Source of the DNA: Saccharofermentans sp.
GTDB lineage: Bacteria > Bacillota_A > Clostridia > Saccharofermentanales > Saccharofermentanaceae
DNA: 34,629 nt
NCBI GenBank assembly: GCA_024695565.1
Contig: JAILHX010000109.1
Span: forward strand, 1 to 34,629
Direction: 5' to 3'
In this document: positions 16,713 to 26,035 of the stretch, one piece after another
Layout: the number at the start of each line of letters is the position of its first letter
Numbering within the stretch: position 1 is the first letter of the stretch
Notes under the pieces: model-generated
Told to the model about the DNA's origin: nothing
What the model saw: only the letters and a program-made list of their open reading frames with translations
The model's database searches: none
Position numbers and translations under genes: made by a program

Positions 16713-18284
16713 TTATTTAGCAACGTCAGTTGCCCTCGTCTCTCTGATGACATTTACTTTGATCTGTCCGGGATAATCGAGTTCATCCTCAATCTTCTTG
16801 CAGATATCGCGGGCTTTAAGAGTCATCTCGTCATCTGATACCTTATCAGGTGAAACGATAACACGAATCTCTCTGCCTGCCTGAATGGCGAAGCTCTTCT
16901 CTACACCTTCGAAGCTTGTTGCAATCTCTTCAAGCTTCTCGATCCTCTTGATGTATGTCTCGAGATTCTCTCTTCTTGCGCCGGGTCTTGCTGCAGAAAT
17001 AGCATCTGCAGCAGCTACTAAAACAGCTTCTGCTGTAAGAGGCTCCACATCGCCGTGATGTGCCTCTATGCAGTTAATGACAGCGGGACTCTCATGAAAT
17101 TTCTTTGCGATGTCGACACCGAGCTGGATATGTGTTCCTTCCTGCTCAAAGTCAACAGCCTTACCAATATCATGTAAAAGGCCGCCGCGCCTTGCAAGAT
17201 TACTGTCAAGTCCGAGTTCGTCCGCCATCATTGCAGCGATCCATGAAACTTCGATAGAGTGCTGCAGTACGTTCTGTCCGTACGATGTGCGGTAATGAAG
17301 ACGTCCTAAAAGCTTAACGACTTCAGGATGCAGGTTCATGACACCTGTGTCGAATGCTGCCTTCTCACCCTCGGATTTAATAGTATTGTTGAGTTCCTTC
17401 TTTGCCTTTCCTGCCATCTCTTCAATTCTGGCCGGATGGATTCTTCCGTCAGCTACAAGTCTCTCGATCGTTAATCTTGCTATCTCTCTTCTGATAGGAT
17501 CGAACGATGAGAGTACGATTGCTTCCGGAGTATCGTCGATAATAAGATCGACGCCCGTAATAGTCTCAATAGCTCTGATGTTACGTCCCTCACGGCCGAT
17601 GATTCTACCCTTCATCTCGTCGTTGGGAAGGCTTACAACAGATACAGTGACTTCAGAGACATAGTCGGATGCATAACGCTGGATCGCATTGACGATAATG
17701 TCTTTTGCAACCTTATCGGCATCCTGCTTGGTCTTCTCTTCCATCTGCTTAAGCATTAAGGCCATATCGTGTGTGTATTCACGCTTTGCTTCGTCAAGTA
17801 CTAAGCTTCTGGCATCTGCGATCGTAAGTCCTGATACTCTCTCAAGTTCAGTCTTCTTACGCTGCTCGTAATCCTTGGCTCTGGCTTCGAGTTCGGCAAC
17901 ATTCTGCTGACGTCTCTCGATCTCCTCCTGCTTGCGCTCACAATTAGCTTCAATACGATTGATATTCTCTTCTTTCTGCTCGAGCTTATTGCGCTCTTTT
18001 GCAAGCTCCTGTTTCTTCTCTCTTGCTTCACGCTCTAATTCAGAACGTACACGGGAGACTTCTTCTTTTGCCTGCAAAAGCAAATCACGTTTGTTGTTTT
18101 CTGCTTCTTTCTGTGCATTTGCAAGAAGTACATTGCTTTCCTCCTTCGATTTAGCAATGTCCTCAGCAAGTCTCTTTTGTTCGCCGGAAATACCGGATTT
18201 AAAATAAACTGCCGTTATAGCTATACCCAGAATAAGACCAACAACGCCCGCAATTATTACAAATATTAATGATACTTGTGGCAC
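16713..18284 (-). CDS. rny: Ribonuclease Y
   Basis: 523-residue membrane-anchored endoribonuclease that starts decay of many mRNAs. In order: an N-terminal membrane segment (about residues 3-25), a long charged coiled coil (about 30-190), a KH domain containing [15 protein letters not shown], and an HD domain with [12 protein letters not shown] choose the GTG at 18284, because a strong GGAGGTGA ribosome binding site ends 8 nt before it; an upstream in-frame TTG at 18302 would place that site inside the gene. The length matches the 520 residues of the Bacillus enzyme. It is monocistronic, with its own promoter and terminator. Confidence 0.95.
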   Translation of the reverse strand: MPQVSLIFVIIAGVVGLILGIAITAVYFKSGISGEQKRLAEDIAKSKEESNVLLANAQKEAENNKRDLLLQAKEEVSRVRSELEREAREKKQELAKERNKLEQKEENINRIEANCERKQEEIERRQQNVAELEARAKDYEQRKKTELERVSGLTIADARSLVLDEAKREYTHDMALMLKQMEEKTKQDADKVAKDIIVNAIQRYASDYVSEVTVSVVSLPNDEMKGRIIGREGRNIRAIETITGVDLIIDDTPEAIVLSSFDPIRREIARLTIERLVADGRIHPARIEEMAGKAKKELNNTIKSEGEKAAFDTGVMNLHPEVVKLLGRLHYRTSYGQNVLQHSIEVSWIAAMMADELGLDSNLARRGGLLHDIGKAVDFEQEGTHIQLGVDIAKKFHESPAVINCIEAHHGDVEPLTAEAVLVAAADAISAARPGARRENLETYIKRIEKLEEIATSFEGVEKSFAIQAGREIRVIVSPDKVSDDEMTLKARDICKKIEDELDYPGQIKVNVIRETRATDVAK

Positions 18285-18331
18285 GTTGGTACTCACCTCC
18301 AAAATTTATTTAGTTGTCAAAGAACGTATAA

Positions 18332-18351
18332 AATGGCTCTGACAAGCCATT
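18332..18351 (-). promoter_or_regulatory. Hairpin at the predicted 5' end of the rny transcript
   Basis: Perfect 7-bp inverted repeat AATGGCT / AGCCATT with a 6-nt loop. The predicted transcription start (about 18349) lies at its edge, so the mRNA would begin with a stem-loop. A 5'-terminal stem often slows decay; a link to RNase Y self-control is only inferred. Confidence 0.5.
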
Positions 18352-18355
18352 GAAT

Positions 18356-18384
18356 ATTGTAGAAATAAAACCCTAATCTGTCAA
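18356..18384 (-). promoter_or_regulatory. Promoter of rny
   Basis: Consensus -35 TTGACA (18379-18384), exactly 17 bp, then -10 TACAAT (18356-18361). This is one of the best sigma-A type matches in the window. It overlaps the region of the divergent RluA-family gene promoter. Confidence 0.75.
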
Positions 18385-18389
18385 TAATT

Positions 18390-18398
18390 TGTTAGAAT
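18390..18398 (+). promoter_or_regulatory. Extended -10 promoter (TGTTAGAAT) of the RluA-family gene, predicted leaderless
   Basis: TG at 18390-18391 and TAGAAT at 18393-18398. Seven nt after the -10 is 18405, the A of the ATG, and no ribosome binding site is present upstream. No good -35 at the usual distance. Confidence 0.45.
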
Positions 18399-18404
18399 GT
18401 ACCA

Positions 18405-19313
18405 ATGAAGATTGATTATTTTGTAGAAAGTGAATATAACGGCTGCGAGATCCAGCAGATCATGAGGCGCGAGTTCAAGATGAGCACCACCTGGGTCAAG
18501 CGCGTAAAACTGTACGGAACCGTTGAATTGAACGGGGTTCATGCCAGAGTCAAAGACCCGGTTAAGACCGGTGACAGGCTCTACTTCGAATATGAAGACA
18601 ATTCAGCTGATCTTAACTGCCCTCCGAACGTCAGCATCCTATTCGAAAATGATCACTATGCAGTGATAAACAAGCCTGCAGGCATGGTTACTCATCCTTC
18701 GCATAATCATCTGGATGATTCACTCCTTACCGCACTATCCGAAAACACCCTGCACCCGGTCATGCGTTTGGACAGAGAGACTTCAGGTCTTCTCATAGTT
18801 GCCAAGGACGGCTATTCGCACAACATGATGGCCACGGCAGATATAAAGAAATCCTATAAGGCTCTTTGCTACGGCAAGTTTGATCCCCAAGACGGAACAT
18901 TGGACCTCCCTATTGCCAGGCGCCCTGATTCGGTCATGATCAGAGACTGTGTTCCTGACGGCAAGCCTTCTGTTACTCACTATAAAACATTAGAGTATTA
19001 TGCTGATGCAGGCATCTCGCTCGTGGAGTTTGAGCTTGAGACCGGAAGATGCCACCAGATAAGGACGCACTGCTGCCATGTCGGTCATCCGCTTTTAGGC
19101 GACGGTCTCTACGGTCCCCTGTCTGATGACAACCCTAATGAGAAGCTTGCGCCTTCGGCATCGGTTTTCGACGGCAAGATAGGAAGAGTTGCACTTCACG
19201 CTTATAAGATCGAATACGAAGATCCGTTTGATAGCGGCAGAATAAAAGTCTTCGAGGCAGCTCTTCCCGAAGACATGCAGAAAGTCATATCAGAAATATC
19301 ACATGATACCTGA
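18405..19313 (+). CDS. RluA-family pseudouridine synthase
   Basis: 302 residues with an N-terminal S4-like RNA-binding part (MKIDYFVESEYNGCEIQQIM onward) and a RluA catalytic domain. The catalytic D123 lies in HPVMRLDRETSG, and the conserved ELETGRCHQIRTH segment follows. It is a second RluA-family enzyme in the window and may act on rRNA or tRNA; the target cannot be read from sequence. It is divergent from rny and overlaps the convergent membrane protein gene by 15 bp. It lacks a visible ribosome binding site. Confidence 0.92.
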   Translation: MKIDYFVESEYNGCEIQQIMRREFKMSTTWVKRVKLYGTVELNGVHARVKDPVKTGDRLYFEYEDNSADLNCPPNVSILFENDHYAVINKPAGMVTHPSHNHLDDSLLTALSENTLHPVMRLDRETSGLLIVAKDGYSHNMMATADIKKSYKALCYGKFDPQDGTLDLPIARRPDSVMIRDCVPDGKPSVTHYKTLEYYADAGISLVEFELETGRCHQIRTHCCHVGHPLLGDGLYGPLSDDNPNEKLAPSASVFDGKIGRVALHAYKIEYEDPFDSGRIKVFEAALPEDMQKVISEISHDT

Positions 19314-19868
19314 TTTGATGGTGCTGACGTCCATTACGCCCTTGCGGTCCAAGTCTTCAAAAACCTTGATCTTGCCTCCGGTCTTAACAAGGATGACGCC
19401 GTCACCGGGATTAACTCTCTCAAATACATCCTTCATGACTGCATAGCTCATGAGAGTCTGATCCTTTTCCTCGAGATAGATATCGAAAACATACTGATAA
19501 GTATAGTTTCTGTTATCCTTCTGCTCCTGGATCCTCTGCGATGCAAGGACAACGCCCTTTATTATTCCTTTGTAGCCTGCAAAAAGATCGAAAATCTGTT
19601 TGCCCGTGATGAACGCACCTGCGCCTATAACCACGAGAGCTATTATCTTAAATATCAGAATGTCTGAAGGACCCAGAAGTACAACGCCAAAGAGAAATAG
19701 GCATCCGGTAAAGGCAATGATCATGAGGATCAGGAATGCCATAGCATCTTTAATGCGCTGCTTCTTTACGCGGCTTAAGAGTTCCTTGTCGCTTTCTTTG
19801 ATGTCGTCGAAAACCAGATCGCTCGCAGGTATCGACTTCTTAAGATAATCCGAATAATGATCAGCCAT
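19299..19868 (-). CDS. Membrane protein of unknown function
   Basis: 189 residues. A charged N-terminal part (about 1-40) is followed by two adjacent hydrophobic segments (about 43-64 and 69-90) and a cytoplasmic or outer beta-rich domain with YTYQYVFDIYL and a NPGDGVILVK segment, somewhat like DUF3592-type proteins; that resemblance is weak. The ATG has a good AAGGAG ribosome binding site and lies 17 bp after the recN stop, so it is probably the last gene of the nadK-argR-recN operon. I assign no function. Confidence 0.8.
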   Translation of the reverse strand: MADHYSDYLKKSIPASDLVFDDIKESDKELLSRVKKQRIKDAMAFLILMIIAFTGCLFLFGVVLLGPSDILIFKIIALVVIGAGAFITGKQIFDLFAGYKGIIKGVVLASQRIQEQKDNRNYTYQYVFDIYLEEKDQTLMSYAVMKDVFERVNPGDGVILVKTGGKIKVFEDLDRKGVMDVSTIKSGIM

Positions 19869-19885
19869 TTTATCTCCTTATGACT

Positions 19886-21571
19886 TTAAAATGACCTGAT
19901 AAGATCTTCAGCAAGGCGCAGTGATGAATCTGAGCTGCTTCCTGACAATAGTCTTGAAACTTCTTCTATCTTGGCTTTGCCGTCCAATACCGTGCACTTG
20001 GTCTCTGTATTGCCGTCAGAAACATTCTTGGAAAGCACGAATCCCCTGTCTGATGCTGCCGCTATCTGTGCGGTATGAGTTACGCAAAGCACCTGGTGGT
20101 CAGATGCAATGGCCTTAAGCTTGTAAGCAATTGCAAGAGAAGCCTTGCCTGAAACGCCCGTATCGATCTCGTCAAAGATAAGTGTCGGGATGGTATCTAC
20201 TCTGCTCAATACGTTCTTGATAGCGAGCATGATCCTTGAAGCTTCACCGCCTGATACGATCGCTGAGAGAGCTCTTACTTCCTGACCCGGATTGGCGCTG
20301 AATCTGAATGCAATGTCATCGATACCGGACATCGAGAAGAACTTAGCCTTCTCGCGCCTTGCAAAGCTTACTTCAAATACCGCATTGGGCATCTCGAGAT
20401 CAGCCAGTTCTTTTGTGATGGCCTGCTCAAGCTTCTTGGCATATACCTTACGCTCTGAAGATAAGTCTTCTGCGATCTTAAGAAGTTCTTTCTCCTTAAC
20501 GGCGCGCTGCTTTTTAAGATCCTGAAGGATATCCTTATTCTTCTCTATGGCTTCGAGCTCTGTTTTGGAATCTACTGCGAACTTATTGATGTCACTTATA
20601 GTTGCACCGTACTTGGCCTTCAGCTCATAAAGGAGTCCTATGCGCTGCTCTGTCCTCTCCTTCAATCCTTCATCGTAATTACGGTCATTTAAGATCTTGT
20701 CCACGTCTGAAGACAAAGCATCAAGGTCAAGAGCCAAAGCCCTTGCGCGCTCAGCGATATCTTTTAAACTGTCGTCATTCTGCGAAGCCTTAAGAAGCTC
20801 GCGGCTTGCCTGCTCTACAGACTGGACGGGACTCTGATATGAATTCTCGGAAGACAGCAACCCTTGCGCATTTGTAAGGCTCTCGAAAAGAACTTCGTTC
20901 TGCGAGAGTTTCTTCTTTGTCTCGTGAAGTTCTTCCTCTTCGCCGTCCTTAAACCCAGCTGCTTCGATCTCGCTGACTGCGAACTCGAGATAATCACGGC
21001 GGCGCTCAAGATAATCGGGAGATGAAGATATCTCCTTAATACGAAGGACTAAGTCTTTAAATTCCTGAAGGCTTCTTACATAATCACGGTGAAGGCTAAT
21101 GCACTTATCACCTGCAAATCTGTCCAGAAGCTTTACGTGCGTTCCCTCATCAAAGATTGCCTGCGTGTCGTGCTGGCCGTGAATATCCACGAGTCTTGAT
21201 GAGATGTCTCTTAAAATGGCGTTAGTCACGCCAGTTCCGTTAACTCTTGCAACGGACTTGCCGCTGTCGTAGACGGTCCTGCTGATTATAAGCATTCCGT
21301 CATCTAATTCGATTCCGTTGTCAGTAAGGACAGCGTTCAGTTCATCGTCATTAAGACCAGAGCAGTCAAAGACCGCTTCGGCATATGCTGAAGGACTTCC
21401 CGTGCGGATGAGATTTCTTGACGCCTTCGCGCCTAATATGAGGCCTATGGCATCAACAATAAGGCTCTTACCGGCACCGGTCTCACCGCTTATGACGTTG
21501 AGTCCTGCCCCAGGTTCGAACACGATATTGCTTATGACCGCAAAATCCCTGATCTCAAGTCTTACGAGCAT
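19886..21571 (-). CDS. recN: DNA repair protein RecN
   Basis: 561-residue SMC-like ATPase that acts early in double-strand break repair. The Walker A motif GETGAGKS lies at residues 29-36, a coiled-coil middle region spans about 150-380, and the ABC signature LSAIVSGGEASR and Walker B LIFDEIDTGVSG follow near the C-terminus. It begins 4 bp after the argR stop, the common argR-recN order in Gram-positives. Confidence 0.96.
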   Translation of the reverse strand: MLVRLEIRDFAVISNIVFEPGAGLNVISGETGAGKSLIVDAIGLILGAKASRNLIRTGSPSAYAEAVFDCSGLNDDELNAVLTDNGIELDDGMLIISRTVYDSGKSVARVNGTGVTNAILRDISSRLVDIHGQHDTQAIFDEGTHVKLLDRFAGDKCISLHRDYVRSLQEFKDLVLRIKEISSSPDYLERRRDYLEFAVSEIEAAGFKDGEEEELHETKKKLSQNEVLFESLTNAQGLLSSENSYQSPVQSVEQASRELLKASQNDDSLKDIAERARALALDLDALSSDVDKILNDRNYDEGLKERTEQRIGLLYELKAKYGATISDINKFAVDSKTELEAIEKNKDILQDLKKQRAVKEKELLKIAEDLSSERKVYAKKLEQAITKELADLEMPNAVFEVSFARREKAKFFSMSGIDDIAFRFSANPGQEVRALSAIVSGGEASRIMLAIKNVLSRVDTIPTLIFDEIDTGVSGKASLAIAYKLKAIASDHQVLCVTHTAQIAAASDRGFVLSKNVSDGNTETKCTVLDGKAKIEEVSRLLSGSSSDSSLRLAEDLIRSF

Positions 21572-21575
21572 CAGA

Positions 21576-22040
21576 TCAGCCCTTCTCGGTCATGTCCTGG
21601 ATCGTGATGAGCAGTGCTTTTGCTTCTTCTGTTCCGGGGCATGCCGCAAAGATGGTATCATCGCCTGCGATGGTGCCGACGCACTCTTCGAGGTGCATGG
21701 AATCAAGCGCGGAAGCAGCAGCGCTCGCCATACCGGGCAGAGTCTTGATGACAATGATGTTCATCGCCTGATTTACTGAGATGATACTGTTGGAGAATAC
21801 CGCAAGAAGTCTTCCGGGAGCAGTGTCACCCGTTCTGTCCAAAACGCAGTACTTGGTTGCCCTGTTAGGCAGTGTGATCTTGATGATGCCAAGTTCCTTG
21901 ATGTCTCTTGATATCGTAGCCTGTGTGGCTTCGAATCCCGCCTGGTTGACCTTAGCAGTAAGGTCTTCCTGGGTCGATATATCGTTATCTCTGATGAGAG
22001 ATAAAATGCGTTCCTGTCTTGAGTTCTTATCGGTTTTCAT
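21576..22040 (-). CDS. argR: Arginine repressor ArgR
   Basis: 154-residue winged-helix regulator of arginine metabolism. The N-terminal DNA-binding domain has STQEDLTAKVNQAGFEATQA followed by TISRDIKELGI. The C-terminal oligomerisation and arginine-binding domain carries the GTIAGDDTIFAAC motif. I start at the ATG at 22040, which has an AGAGAGG ribosome binding site and the normal family length; a 12-residue upstream extension would lie inside nadK. It overlaps the nadK stop by 14 bp. Confidence 0.94.
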   Translation of the reverse strand: MKTDKNSRQERILSLIRDNDISTQEDLTAKVNQAGFEATQATISRDIKELGIIKITLPNRATKYCVLDRTGDTAPGRLLAVFSNSIISVNQAMNIIVIKTLPGMASAAASALDSMHLEECVGTIAGDDTIFAACPGTEEAKALLITIQDMTEKG

Positions 22041-22908
22041 AGAAGTAACCTCTCTGTACGATCTTCTTTCTGACATTACTGAAGAAGCTGTCCTTCTTCA
22101 GGCATACGGTCTTAAGGACCTTGTCATATCTTCTGATAACTATGGAATCGTAACTCTGAAGATCGACAAAATCCCTGCCGTCAGGACAGATCAGGGGTGC
22201 TGTCTCAATAGCTTCCAGACTGATCTTGATCTCGCTCTCGGATGTCGCCACATATGTGTATCCGTTCAGTGTATGAGAGCAGATCGGCGTAACGATGATA
22301 TCCTGCATGTTCGGCATGAGGATCGGTCCGCCGGCAGAAAGCGAATATGCTGATGAACCGGTTGCCGTTGCAACTACAAGGCCGTCACCTCTGAATCTCT
22401 CGATGATCTGTCCGTCTATTGAGAGAACGAGCGTTGTGATATGGGGTTTGGCGCCTCGAACGATGATTATGTCATTAAGACATACACTTGAACCCTTAAG
22501 AACGCCGTCTTGGTCAAACACATCACACTTAAGCTGGGTCCTGTCGATCGCATCGTAATTGCCTGAGACGAGCTGCGCTAAGTCTTTCTCTAAGTCTTCA
22601 TTATGTATCTCATTAAGAAATCCGATAGAGCCCAGATTAATTCCGATAAATTCGGTATTAAGGTCTCTGTACTCTGCAACTTTGGACAGGAACGTTCCGT
22701 CACCGCCGATCGATATGATCGTCTTGATGTCTATTTTCGAGAAGTCCTCGAAAACAACTCCCGGAATATTTTTAAGATCAGGGCACTCTTGATCCATGCC
22801 GGGCTCGAAAACAGGTGTTGCGCCGAGTGACGATAAGATCTTCGCAGTCTTTACCGCAGTCTCATAACCCGTATCTCTTGAACCGTTGGAACAAATTCCG
22901 TAATTCAT
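22027..22908 (-). CDS. nadK: NAD kinase
   Basis: 293-residue enzyme that phosphorylates NAD to NADP. The GGDGT motif lies at 68-72 (IISIGGDGTFLSK), followed by GINLGSIGFLNE, the NDIIIVRG substrate motif and TATGSSAYSLSAGG. The ATG has a strong AGGAGG ribosome binding site 9 nt before it. First gene of the nadK-argR-recN operon, with its own promoter in the gap after dxs. Confidence 0.95.
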   Translation of the reverse strand: MNYGICSNGSRDTGYETAVKTAKILSSLGATPVFEPGMDQECPDLKNIPGVVFEDFSKIDIKTIISIGGDGTFLSKVAEYRDLNTEFIGINLGSIGFLNEIHNEDLEKDLAQLVSGNYDAIDRTQLKCDVFDQDGVLKGSSVCLNDIIIVRGAKPHITTLVLSIDGQIIERFRGDGLVVATATGSSAYSLSAGGPILMPNMQDIIVTPICSHTLNGYTYVATSESEIKISLEAIETAPLICPDGRDFVDLQSYDSIVIRRYDKVLKTVCLKKDSFFSNVRKKIVQRGYFYENR

Positions 22909-22947
22909 GACGCTGATCCTCCTATTCGAAGTTCCATATATTTAAAC

Positions 22948-22975
22948 ATTATAATGAATAAAAATACAGAATCAA
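22948..22975 (-). promoter_or_regulatory. Promoter of nadK-argR-recN
   Basis: -35 TTGATT (22970-22975), 16-bp spacer and a perfect TATAAT (22948-22953), within the 75-bp AT-rich gap between dxs and nadK. The predicted start is near 22941. Confidence 0.6.
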
Positions 22976-22983
22976 ATTATTGT

Positions 22984-24867
22984 TTAAGAGGACAAAGCTG
23001 ATTTGATGGAAGATGCGACCGTGTCTCCGTCAAGGCCGCAGTACTTAAGCTGTTCTTTCTGGGACATTGCCCTTACAAGCGGATTTCTGACACCGAATAC
23101 GGTTACATCAGACTCAAATCCCAATATCTGCATCTCGCGCTCGAGTGCTTCTCCGAAGCCGCCGCTGATGATTCCTTCTTCAAGGCTGAAGACATGATCC
23201 ACACCTACTATGAGATCCCAGATCTCCTTTGCGGGCATGGGCTTTATCTTGGAAACATTAATATGCTTGCCCATAATGCCCTGCGCCTTAAGAAGCTCCA
23301 CTGCCCTGTCCGCTTCTTCGCAGATCTTGCCCGTCGATACGATCGCAAAATCATTGCCGTAATCTGTTACGACATGAGGAAGAACGCAGTCTGAAGGTTC
23401 TGTATAAAGCGGACCTTCCGCCTCGAAAGGCGAGCAGCCTCTTGGGTATCTCACTGCAACAGGTCCTTTAACGTTATCTATAGCGTATGTAAGGCATCTC
23501 TTAAGATCCGTATAATCTCTCGGCGAGAACACGGTCATGTTGACCATTGAATTCAGATAAGAGATATCGAGAAGACCGTGGTGCGTATGTCCGTCGTTGC
23601 CGACAAAACCCGATCTGTCTATCGCAAATACAACGTGGCTGTTCATAAAGCAGCAGTCAGTGATCATCTCGTCATATGCTCTCTGAAGGAACGAAGAATA
23701 GATGGCAACTACCGGAATAAATCCTGATACTGCCATGCCGCCTGCCATGGTAACGCAGTGTTCTTCAGCGATGCCGCAGTCAAAGAACCTTCCCGGGAAC
23801 TTCATCTGGTAGTTATCAAGACCTGTGCCCAGGGTCATTGCAGCTGATATGGCAACGATCTTGTTGTTCTTTGTGGCAAGTTCTGTGAGCGTGTTCGCAA
23901 ATACAGTCGTATAGCTGTTCTTTGCCGAAGATGAGACGCCTGTCTCCAAGTCAAAAGGTCCGACACCATGATAGTCGGAAGGATTGGATTCCGCCGGCTC
24001 GTAACCCTTGCCCTTCTGCGTAAGAACATGAATGAGAACGGGGCCTCTGATCTCTTTTGCCGCATCGAATGCTTTTATGAGATCGTCCATGTTGTGGCCG
24101 TCGATAGGTCCGTAGTAGTTAAGGCCCAAGTCTTCGAACATGGAAGGCTTCTTACGGTAGAGTAAGAATCTGAAGAAATCCTTGATAGCCAGGATGATCT
24201 TGATGAGGCCGCGTCCGACAAATCCCAGTTTGCGCAGGAACGATTCCGTTGTCTGCTTTGCGGAGATATATCCGCTCGAGATTCTGAGCCTGCTTAAATG
24301 CCTGGACAGACCTCCGACGTTCTTGTCGATACTCATCTCGTTATCGTTAAGGATGATGATCATCTTAGTCTTGCTGTGGCCTAAGTCATTGATCGCCTCA
24401 TAAGCAAGTCCTCCCGTGAGGGCGCCGTCACCGATTACCGCTACGACATTATTCTTCTTGCCTTCGAGATCTCTTGCTCTTGCAATACCCATTGCTGCAG
24501 ATATGGATGTCGAGCTGTGGCCTGTATCGAATGCATCATAAGGCGACTCGGAGATCCTCGGGAACCCTGAGATTCCCTCCTTCTGTCTTAAGGTATTGAA
24601 CCTGTCAAACCTGCCGGTCAGGAGCTTATATGAATATGACTGATGTCCGACGTCGAAAACGATCTTGTCAGACTTGTAATCGAACGAGGACAAAAGCGCT
24701 ACGGTAAGTTCAACCGTACCAAGGTTGCTTGCCAGGTGGCCGCCGTTTTTGGAAACAGTATTCAGGATCTTGTCTCTAAGCTCGGAACACAGTTCAACAC
24801 GCTCTTCAGACTTCATAGCCTTAAGAGTGTCGTAATTCATTTCCTTTCCGAGATACTTATAATCCAT
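22984..24867 (-). CDS. dxs: 1-deoxy-D-xylulose-5-phosphate synthase
   Basis: 627-residue thiamine diphosphate enzyme that joins pyruvate and glyceraldehyde 3-phosphate, the first step of the MEP isoprenoid pathway. The thiamine-binding GDGALTGG...NDN motif is visible, with GHQSY and DTGHSSTSIS before it, and the transketolase domain carries GIAEEHCVTMAGG and the RSGFVGNDGHTHHG loop. Its ATG shares one base with the ispA stop (TAATG). It ends the asp23-to-dxs gene run. Confidence 0.96.
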   Translation of the reverse strand: MDYKYLGKEMNYDTLKAMKSEERVELCSELRDKILNTVSKNGGHLASNLGTVELTVALLSSFDYKSDKIVFDVGHQSYSYKLLTGRFDRFNTLRQKEGISGFPRISESPYDAFDTGHSSTSISAAMGIARARDLEGKKNNVVAVIGDGALTGGLAYEAINDLGHSKTKMIIILNDNEMSIDKNVGGLSRHLSRLRISSGYISAKQTTESFLRKLGFVGRGLIKIILAIKDFFRFLLYRKKPSMFEDLGLNYYGPIDGHNMDDLIKAFDAAKEIRGPVLIHVLTQKGKGYEPAESNPSDYHGVGPFDLETGVSSSAKNSYTTVFANTLTELATKNNKIVAISAAMTLGTGLDNYQMKFPGRFFDCGIAEEHCVTMAGGMAVSGFIPVVAIYSSFLQRAYDEMITDCCFMNSHVVFAIDRSGFVGNDGHTHHGLLDISYLNSMVNMTVFSPRDYTDLKRCLTYAIDNVKGPVAVRYPRGCSPFEAEGPLYTEPSDCVLPHVVTDYGNDFAIVSTGKICEEADRAVELLKAQGIMGKHINVSKIKPMPAKEIWDLIVGVDHVFSLEEGIISGGFGEALEREMQILGFESDVTVFGVRNPLVRAMSQKEQLKYCGLDGDTVASSIKSALSS

Positions 24868-25790
24868 TATTTTTCCCTGTCAGCAAGATAATCCGTAAGG
24901 ATTACATAATCTTCTGTATCAAATCCCGAAGACTCGAATTTATCAAGTATATCCTTGATGTTCTTTATCTCTTCGCCAAGTCTCTTCTCTGCGCCGTCAA
25001 GGCCCAAAAGCGTTACGAACGTAGCCTTCTGGTCTCTTGCGTCTTTTCCGGTGCTCTTACCAAGCACGCTGCTGTCTGATATAACGTCCAGGATATCGTC
25101 TCTTATCTGGAACGCAAGTCCGATGTGGGATGCAAGCTTTCTAAGGTCTTTTGCTGTCTCATCAGTTATGCTCTGCTGTCTGGTCATTCTTTTCGCGACA
25201 TAGTAAGGAGTAACGACCGCAGCCTCTATAAGAGCTCCCGTCTTCTTCTCCTGAAGTTCCGTAAGGAGCTCAATCGGGATCTCCTTCTCGCTTGACGCGA
25301 TGTCGATGCTCTGGCCTCCGATCATTCCGTAAACACCTGCGTTAGCTGCCATAGCAGAAGCTGCATAAATATAACCGGGATTCTTCTCGCAGATCAGGAA
25401 CAGTCTCTCCATTGCAGAATTCAGGAGCAGGTCACCTGCCAGTGTTGCGATGCCCTCGCCATAGACCATATGGCATGTGGGCTTCCCTCTTCTCATCTCG
25501 TCATTGTCCATCGCGGGCAGATCGTCATGAATAAGAGAATACGTGTGGATCATCTCGAGTGTCGCGGCAAAATACTTAACGTCCTTGTCGATTGCAGGAT
25601 TTAGCCTCAACATCTCGGACGTAAGATGCATCATCATGGGTCTTAATCTCTTGCCGCCAGCAAAAAGGCTGTATGAAGCGGCCTTGACCGTGATGTCTTC
25701 ACTTATGTCATTGGCGAAGACACCTTCAAGTTCAGGCGTGATCCATGCTTCAGTACTGTTAAGCAGTTCCTTAATGTCCGAATGTCCCAT
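24867..25790 (-). CDS. ispA: Polyprenyl (farnesyl) diphosphate synthase
   Basis: 307-residue prenyltransferase that condenses isoprenyl diphosphates. The first aspartate-rich motif DDLPAMD lies at about 89-95 and the second is QIRDDILDV. The two residues between the last D of the first motif and its arginines, and the overall length, fit a short-chain farnesyl or geranylgeranyl enzyme. I start at the ATG at 25790, 7-8 nt after a CGGAG site; an in-frame TTG two codons earlier overlaps the xseB stop. The xseB-ispA-dxs order is common. Confidence 0.94.
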   Translation of the reverse strand: MGHSDIKELLNSTEAWITPELEGVFANDISEDITVKAASYSLFAGGKRLRPMMMHLTSEMLRLNPAIDKDVKYFAATLEMIHTYSLIHDDLPAMDNDEMRRGKPTCHMVYGEGIATLAGDLLLNSAMERLFLICEKNPGYIYAASAMAANAGVYGMIGGQSIDIASSEKEIPIELLTELQEKKTGALIEAAVVTPYYVAKRMTRQQSITDETAKDLRKLASHIGLAFQIRDDILDVISDSSVLGKSTGKDARDQKATFVTLLGLDGAEKRLGEEIKNIKDILDKFESSGFDTEDYVILTDYLADREK

Positions 25791-25792
25791 TA

Positions 25793-26035
25793 TCAAACTC
25801 CGCTCTCGCTGATATTAAGAGGATCTGTCGTGCCGTTTGCTTTGTTTACTGCCTCGATCCTTGCCGTTACTTCGTTAAGTCTCTTCTCGCAGATCGCAAC
25901 AAGCTCGATGCCTCGCTCGTATAGCTTCAATGACTCATCAAGAGTAGCCTTGCCTTCGGAGAGCTTTGCTACTGTCTGACGAAGCTCAGCCATGCAGGCT
26001 TCGTAGGTCATCTCGTTATCTTTTGATTTAGGCAT
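25793..26035 (-). CDS. xseB: Exodeoxyribonuclease VII small subunit
   Basis: 80-residue helical protein with the family segment MTYEACMAELRQTVAKLSEG followed by a LDESLKLYERGIEL helix. It binds XseA to make exonuclease VII. The ATG overlaps the xseA stop by 8 bp, with a GGAGGT ribosome binding site inside the xseA coding end. Confidence 0.94.
   Translation of the reverse strand: MPKSKDNEMTYEACMAELRQTVAKLSEGKATLDESLKLYERGIELVAICEKRLNEVTARIEAVNKANGTTDPLNISESGV

Noticed and set aside
16713..18302. TTG start at 18302 for rny
   Set aside because: It would place the strong GGAGGTGA ribosome binding site inside the coding region. The GTG at 18284 has the correct spacing and normal length.
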